The translations under genes were made by a program, and so were the position numbers. Under the pieces are notes generated by a model that had not been told where the DNA came from, did no database searches, and worked only from the letters and a program-made list of their open reading frames with translations. This document shows, piece by piece, positions 25,301 to 34,300 of a stretch of 64,000 nt of DNA (the stretch's first letter is position 1; the number at the start of each line of letters is the position of its first letter). This DNA is from Candidula unifasciata (lineage: Eukaryota > Mollusca > Gastropoda > Stylommatophora > Geomitridae). The stretch covers positions 97,501 to 161,500 of the forward strand of contig CAJHNH020001136.1 in NCBI GenBank assembly GCA_905116865.2, in the 5' to 3' direction.

Positions 25301-28300
25301 ACACTAGGGACCGAGAAATATAACATTGGTTTTACCACTAATGGAGAATGAATCCAGAGCAACTGTATTGTCAAAATGTGCCCTAACCACAGCACCAGCC
25401 TTGTTCAGACTGTTAAAGTCACTTTTTTTTTAGAAGTTATTGTGTAACAAGCAAAACCAGAATAAACATTAAAACCTAATTTTCTGAGAGTAGACAACAG
25501 CCTTATTTTACAAGCTTTTATTAAGTTCGATTTTGTTGTTGTTATTATATTTCACCTTTCTTTTACACACAAAAACACACCACTTTGCGCTAATTTCAGG
25601 TGCCGATAGTTTGCCGCCACTTTCCCTGCTACAGCACGTGAGTGACTGGGTGTACAAAGACAACACAATGTGCTGTGAGTCTCTACGCCAGGCCACCATT
25701 CACAGTGCATACACCACACCTTTCCCTGGCCTGACTGGTTGGTGTGTGCGAGGGCCAGTCGTGTGCTGCCAGCTGAAAGAGAGAGGACCAGACTGCCCCA
25801 TCAGCAATGTCCACATTGAGCAGCTGTTACAGTGTCTGAATAAACTTCACCTGGCTTTGCTGCAGAGCCTCGTGTTCACAGCCAGCGTGAATCTCTCTCC
25901 TGGACTCATCAGCGCCAGCGACCTGGCACATATAGGTCAGACATTACATGTAGTCTGCAGCCCCAAGCCAAAGCACGAGGAATTGGCGGCGTGTAATATA
26001 GCCCTGGAACGACTAGCACAGATCCTTCAAGTGGCATCCACAACAAGAACCTACATACCTGATAGAGGTAAATGTGAAGTTTCTCTCTGTCATAGTGTTT
26101 ATTTCTGTGATGCATGTGTGTACTACTTCTCTGTCTGTGGCTTAGGTGTTGCACACATGCTTCATGATGCCGGGGTGTCGGATTTTATCCCAGTTGCAGG
26201 CGATTTGGCAGCAGACCTTCTTGTATTGGTTTCGACAGTGGTACTGAGAGTTCAGAAAGCAAAGGCAGGTTACTGAACGCAAAAAATTCCTACAAAAGCC
26301 AGAATGACCACAAAGTGCTGGGGTTGGTTCTGCAAGGTCCTGTGATGGATACACAACTTTGTTATTACTTCTCTATGTAAAAGAAGTGTGTGTGCTATTT
26401 CTATCATGTGATAGAAGTATGTCTGCTGTTTCTGTCATGTGATAGAAGTATGTCTGCTGTTTCTGTCACGTGATAGAAGTATGTCTGCAGTTTCTGTCAC
26501 GTGATAGAAGTATGTCTGCAGTTTCTGTCACGTGATAGAAGTATGTCTGCAGTTTCTGTCATATGTTAGAAGTATGTATGCTGTTTTACTCATGTGATAG
26601 AAGTATGTTTGCTATTTCTGTCACGTGATAGAAGTATGTTTGCTATTTCTGTCATATGTTAGAAGTATGTATGCTGTTTTACTCATGTGATAGAAGTATG
26701 TTTGCTATTTCTGTCATGTGATAGAAGTATGTTTGCTATTTCTGTCATGTGATAGAAGTATGTTTGCTATTTCTGTCATGTGATAGAAGTATGTTTGCTG
26801 TTTTACTCATGTGATAGAAGTATGTATGCTGTTTCTGTCACGTGATAGAAGTATGTATGCTGTTTTACTCATGTGATAGAAGTATGTATGCTGTTTCTGT
26901 CACGTGATAGAAGTATGTATGCTGTTTTACTCATGTGATAGAAGTATGTATGCTGTTTTACTCATGTGATAGAAGTATGTATGCTGTTTTACTCATGTGA
27001 TAGAAGTATGTTTGCTATTTCTGTCATATGTTAGAAGTATGTATGCTGTTTTACTCATGTGATAGAAGTATGTATGCTGTTTCACTCATGTGATAGAAGT
27101 ATGTATGCTGTTTTACTCATGTGATAGAAGTATGTCTGCTGTTTCACTCATGTGATAGAAGTATGTATGCTGTTTTACTCATGTGATAGAAGTATGTTTG
27201 CTATTTCTGTCATATGTTAGAAGTATGTATGCTGTTTTACTCATGTGATAGAAGTATGTCTGCTGTTTCTGTCACGTGATAGAAGTATGTTTGCTATTTC
27301 TGTCATGTGATAGAAGTGTGTTTGCTATTTCTGTCATATGTTAGAAGTATGTATGCTGTTTTACTCATGTGATAGAAGTATGTTTGCTATTTCTGTCATG
27401 TGATAAAAGTATGTTTGCTATTTCTGTCATGTGATAGAAGTATGTTTGCTATTTCTGTCATGTGATAAAAGTATGTTTGCTATTTCTGTCATGTGATAGA
27501 AGTATGTCTGCTGTTTCACTCATGTGATAGAAGTATATCTGCTGTTTCTGTCATGTAATAGAAGTATATCTGCTGTTTCTGTTATGTGATAGAAGTATGT
27601 TTGTTGTTTCTGCCACATGACAGAGGTATGTTTGCTGTTTCTGCCACATGATAGAGGTATATCTGCTGTTTCTGAAGTATGTCTGCTGTTTCACTCATTT
27701 GATATTGACAGGATTGTACAGAATCGAATTTATATAGATGTTAACCCCTTTGCGCCGTATTAATCTTAAAAACTGACCTTTTTCCAAGTTTTTGTTAAAA
27801 ATGGATCCTTATAATTCTCTGAACCTCTGCCCTAAGAAACTAGAGAAAGAGAAAAAAAACTGCAGACAAATTTTGAGTCTTGTTTTTATAAACCATTGAG
27901 CAGACAGGCAAATGTGAAGTTTACAGCTTCTTCATGCTGTCACAGTGCTCCCAAAAAAAAAAATTATGTTTTTTAAACCTGCTTCAGGTTACAATTTCTA
28001 ACAAAGTTTTTTTTTATTTTTTTTTAAATGTAGAAGGAAGTAATCACTAAATACGAACAAGCAACAATTAACTGCTTTCTTTGATTGCCCAAAAAAAATG
28101 TTTTTGTTTTGAAAGCCACATGGAGCAAAGTGACATTATTATATCATTTTTCAAAAGGCTACTTTTTCACCCCAAATAATACCCTTTTCTTGTCCACTAT
28201 TTATGCCCACCATGTCTACACACTGTGCATTTGCAGCCAGTAACAGAGCTCTGATACAGCGCTAACAAAACCAGAGGTTTACCATGCAGAAGATGCACCA

Positions 28301-31300
28301 CAGAAATGTCAGAGACACTGAAAAGTACTATATACCAAACGACCAGAAGGGCCCGTTCCAGAGATCTCGTCCTCCCCTGATACTGCGAGGCATTCCAGGA
28401 GTAGAGGAAAGAAGAAGAACAAAGTTGTTATACAGGCCTCATGGCCACTACCCGTGGCACAGACCTCATGGCCACTACCCGTGGCACAGGCTTCATGGCC
28501 ACTACCCGTGGCACAGGCTTCATGGCCACTACCCGTGGCACAGGCTTCATGGCCACTACCTGTGGCACAGACCTCATGGCCACTAACCGTGGCACAGGCT
28601 TCATGGCCACTACCTGTGGCACAGACCTCATGGCCACTACCCGTGGCACAGGCTTCATGGCCACTACCTGTGGCACAGACCTCATGGCCACTAACCGTGG
28701 CACAGACCTCATGGCCACTACCCGTGACACAGACCTCATGGCCACTACCCGTGGCACAGGCTTCATGGCCACTACCCGTGGCACAGACCTCATGGCCACT
28801 ACCCGTGGCACAGACCTCATGGCCACTACCCGTGGCACAGACCTCATGGCCACTACCCGTGGCACAGACCTCATGGCCACTACCCGTGACACAGACCTCA
28901 TGGCCACTACCCGTGGCACAGACCTCATGGCCACTACCCGTGGCACAGACCTCATGGCCACTACCCGTGGCACAGACCTCATGGCCACTACCCGTGACAC
29001 AGACCTCATGGCCACTACCCGTGGCACAGGCTTCATGGCCACTACCTGTGGCACAGACCTCATGGCCACTAACCGTGGCACAGACCTCATGGCCACTACC
29101 CGTGACACAGACCTCATGGCCACTACCCGTGGCACAGGCTTCATGGCCACTACCCGTGGCACAGACCTCATGGCCACTACCCGTGGCACAGACCTCATGG
29201 CCACTACCCGTGGCACAGACCTCATGGCCACTACCCGTGGCACAGACCTCATGGCCACTACCCGTGACACAGACCTCATGGCCACTACCCGTGGCACAGA
29301 CCTCATGGCCACTACCCGTGGCACAGACCTCATGGCCACTACCCGTGGCACAGACCTCATGGCCACTACCCGTGACACAGACCTCATGGCCACTACCCGT
29401 GACACAGACCTCATGGCCACTACCCGTGGCACAGGCCTCATGGCCACTACCCGTGGCATCATCAAAAAACTTGTTAAAGCTGGAGAAGACGGTTTTTTTC
29501 GGAGAGACAGGGTTAAGTATGGTATTCACCTGAGCTTCCTGAGAAACCCAGCCTATCTGAATACCTAGAAATGTTCTTAGAAGTAAAGATGGTTGGTGTT
29601 ATCTCCTTGTTCTTCTTGGCACACACTGATTATAAACTCCGGCAGAAAGTTCTTGTTATTCGTTCACTTCTGGACTTTGTTCTTGTTTCAGAACTTGAGT
29701 CTTGCATGCATCTATTGGTTCCTCGCCTCTCGGACAGATGCACTCCAACTTTGGAGGAAACACCTCTAATTAAATGTCTTTTATAACATGCTGGTTAGGG
29801 GCAGTGGGTCTGTCTGTTCTAAATGGGGTCCTGGAATACACACAGGGAGATTGGTGTGATGATAACCACATCCTCTGTGGAGCACCAACTGGCCTATAAA
29901 GATATGGTGCTGGTATCCTACACATGGAAGAATTCTTTACTTATGTCTTGGTGTGGTTTGAAATAGTTCACAATCACTGCACATGGCTATCTCCATAAGA
30001 GCTTCAGTCTTTTCCCATAGATCTCACTACATTCTCACCTGTCTCTCCTCATAGATCACTCTAGATTCTCACCTGTCTCTCCCCATAGATCACACTAGAT
30101 TCTCACCTGTCTCTCCCCATAGATCACACTAGATTCTCACCTGTCTCTCCCCATAGATCACACTAGATTCTCACCTGTCTCTCCCCATAGATCACACTAG
30201 ATTCTCACCTGTCTCTCCCCATAGATCACACTAGATTCTCACCTGTCTCTCCCCATAGATCACACTAGATTCTCACCTGTCTCTTCCCATAGATCACACT
30301 ACATTCTCACCTGTCTCTCCCCATAGATCATACTAGATTCTCACCTGTCTTCTTCCCAAAGTTCTCACCAGACTCTTCCCATAGATCTCACTAGATTCTC
30401 ACCAGTCTCTCCCCATAGATCACACTAGATTCTCACCTGTCTTCTTCCCAAAGTTCTCATCACTCTTCTTATAGGTCTCACTAGATTCTCACCAGTCTCT
30501 CCCCATAGATCACACTAGATTCTCACCTGTCTCTCCCCATAGATCACACTAGATTCTCACCTGTCTTCTTCCCAAAGTTCTCATCAGACTCTTCCCATAG
30601 GTCTCACTAGATTCTCACCTGTCTCTCCCCATAGATCACACTAGATTCTCACCAGTCTCTCCCCATAGATCACACTACATTCTCACCTGTCTCTCCCCAT
30701 AGATCACACTAGATTCTCACCTGTCTTCTTCCCAAAGTTCTCACCAGACTCTTCCCATAGATCTCACTAGATTCTCACCAGTCTCTCCCCATAGATCTCA
30801 CTAGATTATCACCAGTCTCTCCCCATAGATCACACTACATTCTCACCAGTCTCTCCCTATAGATCACACTAGATTCTCACCAGTCTCTCCCTATAGATCA
30901 CACGACATTCTCACCAGTCTCTCCCTATAGATCACACTAGATTCTCACCAGTCTTCTTTCCAAAGTTCTCACCAGACTCTTCCCATAGATCTCACTAGAT
31001 TCTCACCAGTCTCTCCCCATAGATAACACTAGATTATCACCTGTCTCTTCCCATAGATCACACTACATTCTCACCTGTCTCTCCCCATAGATCATACTAG
31101 ATTCTCACCTGTCTTCTTTCCAAAGTTCTCACCAGACTCTTCCTATAGATCACACTAGATTCTCACCTGTCTCTCCCCAAAGATCTCACTAGATTCTCAT
31201 CAGTCTCTCCCCATAGATCACACTAGATTCTCACCTGTCTTCTTCCCAAAGTTCTCATCAGACTCTTCCCATAGGTCTCACTAGATTCTCACCTGTCTCT

Positions 31301-34300
31301 CCCCATAGATCACACTAGATTCTCACCTGTCTCTCCCCATAGATCACACTAGATTCTCACCTGTCTTCTTCCTAAAGTTCTCACCAGACTCTTCCCATAG
31401 ATCTCACTAGATTCTCACCAGTCTCTCCCCATAGATCACACTAGATTCTCACCTGTCTTCTTTCCAAAGTTCTCACCAGACTCTTCCCATAGATCTCACC
31501 AGTCTCTCCCCATAGATCACACTAGATTCTCACCTGTCTCTTCCCATAGATCACACTACATTCTCACCTGTCTCTCCCCATAGATCACACTAGATTCTCA
31601 CCTGTCTTCTTTCCAAAGTTCTCACCAGACTCTTCCCATAGATCTCACTAGATTCTCACCAGTCTCTCCCCATAGATCACACTACATTCTCACCAGTCTC
31701 TCCCTATAGATCACACTAGATTCTCACCAGTCTCTCCCCATAGATCACACTACATTTTCACCAGTCTCTCCCCATAGATCTCACTAGATTCTCACATGTC
31801 TCTCCCTATAGATCACACTACATTCTCAACAGTCTCTCCCCATAGATCTCACTAGATTCTCACCAGTCTCTCCCCATAGATCACACTAGATTCTCACTAG
31901 TCTCCCCCCATAGATCACACTACATTATCACCAGTCTCTCCCTATAAATCACACTACATTCTCACCTGTCTCTCCCTATAGATCACACTAGATTCTCACC
32001 TGTCTCTCCCCATAGATCACACTAGATTCTCACCTGTCTCTCCCTATAGATCACACTAGATTCTCACCTGTCTCTTCCCAAAGATCACACTACATTCTCA
32101 CCTGTCTCTTCCCATAGATCACACTACATTCTCACCAGTCTCTCCCTATAGATCACACTAGATTCTCACCTGTCTCTTCCCATAGATCTCACTAGATTCT
32201 CACCAGTCTGTCCCCATAGATCACACTAGATTCTCACCTGTCTCTCCCCATAGATCACACTAGATTCTCACCTGTCTCTCCCCATAGATCACACTACATT
32301 CTCACCAGTCTCTCCCTATAGATCACACTAGATTCTCACCAGTCTCTCCCCATAGATCACACTAGTTTCTCACCTGTCTCTCCCCATAGATCACACTAGA
32401 TCCTCACCTGTCTCTCCCCATAGATCACACTAGATTCTCACCTGTCTTCCCAAAATTCTCACCAGACTCTCCCCATAGATCTCACCAGATCTCCCCAGCT
32501 CACCAAACTCTGGCAGAAACTTCTGGGTGTTTGTCTACCCCAAGACTTCAGTCTTGTTCCAGAACCTGAATGTTGCATGCACATCCGTTTCACAGATTTG
32601 GCTTTTTTATATGCAGACTTTTGGTTCTTGCCTCTGAGGCAGATGTACTCTGACTTTGAAGGATGCACCAAATTAGTTGACTCCTATGACATGCTTGTTG
32701 GTGAGGCAGTGGATCTAGTTTTGTTTTCCTCACAGTGAGGCTGTAGAAGCCACACTGGACCAGGGTTTGTTGTGTCAGTTCCACAGTGATTCACAGACAG
32801 GACTGTGCACTTTAGGTCTTTGTCTGTGTTTATCAGTCATTTCTAATCTACTTCTGTAAATAGACTAATCCTGTGTATAACTTTGCTGTCATTTCTTCTC
32901 ATCAACAGGAAAAATCAAAGAAATGGAAATATTAGCAAAAGAAAAACTTCCATATTGCAGGTAAGTAGCATGTTTTAACCACATAAAAATTTATTTTTTT
33001 TTAATTCAAGGCACCATCAGATGATCACATTTTAGATAATCAGACACTTCTTCTTCTGTTTTTACAAAAAATAAACTCGTTTTTATATTTTCATCTGTAA
33101 TTTATTAAAGCCTTAATTTAAAGATTAAGCTCTTCTTACTTCTTCTTTTGCCGTCTTACTGATACCTAGTTGTAGCCCAGTGTTGTGGTTTTCTGTATTT
33201 ATCTTGCGTTTCTTAGGTCGCTTGAGTGATGGAATTGTTCATCTTTTTGCAGGTTTCACCTACATCATGTGTCCATCTCTTTCTTGGTCTTCCTGTTGCC
33301 TTCCTCCCAGATGTTCTGCTGTAGAAAGTCTCATATGCTGTCTGGTCTGGCTGCATTCTCACCAGATGGCTGAACCATTTCTTTCTTTGTCAACATAATC
33401 CGGACATGGTCTTTTTCCCTCTTTCTCTCTAATGCTAGTATTCGTAACCCCGTCTCTTATAGTGTTGTTAGTGACTTTGCAAAGACACCGCATTTCACAT
33501 GTAGTTATTTTCTGGTCTTGTGCTCTATTCATTAGCCATCCTAAACATTGTTCTCTGTCTTGTTGTCCTTGAACATTGCCGGTCCAATGTCTGTAAGAGT
33601 CTGTCCTATATGTATAGCAATCAAATACACCAATGCCGGCTTGGAAAAATCTGACCTGGCGGTGAACATCTCCATTGCCCCGTTAGCCTAAAACCTCCCG
33701 TCTTCAGTTCTCCGGCATACACAGCGAGGAGGTGGGGTTAACCTGGGTGCTCATTGGCGGCTACTTAAATTTCACTTTTCACCTCTCTGAAGAGAATTAT
33801 CCAACCTTAACACTGCTGGCTGCAGTGTCAAGTGCCTGAGCACACCTGTACGTGCTCAAGATTAAGCTCAAATCACATTTATTTGTAAAACATAAAACAT
33901 TCATTTTCTTTACATTTCCTGTGCCCATTTTTTCTCACAGTGTTTTTATATTACCTTGTTGCTAATTCACCTTTACCAACAGAGTTCTTAATATTTTTCT
34001 TGTCTGGTTGGCTCGTCCCGTTTTAATGTGTGGTCTCTTCATTAACTGGTCGTACTGTAATCCCCAACTGAGAAACTACTCACAACTGGCTGCTGCCCTT
34101 CTAACCTAAATTGAGAGGGAGGGGATAATATTAACCACAACACCCATCGAGTGTGGATTGCTCGGGTGCACACGCACATACACTTTAAAGGCTTGGCCAT
34201 GTGAGGGAGGGACAAGAGCACTGACCTTATCTGTAATTATGGTGATCATATAGGATTTAAAATCATGACTGCCTACTCTTATTGGCAGAGAACATGATGA

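Noticed and set aside
26378..27705. CRISPR-like or regulatory array of 31-bp repeats
   Set aside because: No spacers; a plain minisatellite with unit variants.
28309..29529. 406-codon minus-strand frame and three overlapping long frames
   Set aside because: Product of the 27-bp array. It starts and ends in unrelated flanking DNA and lies in an INTS15 intron.
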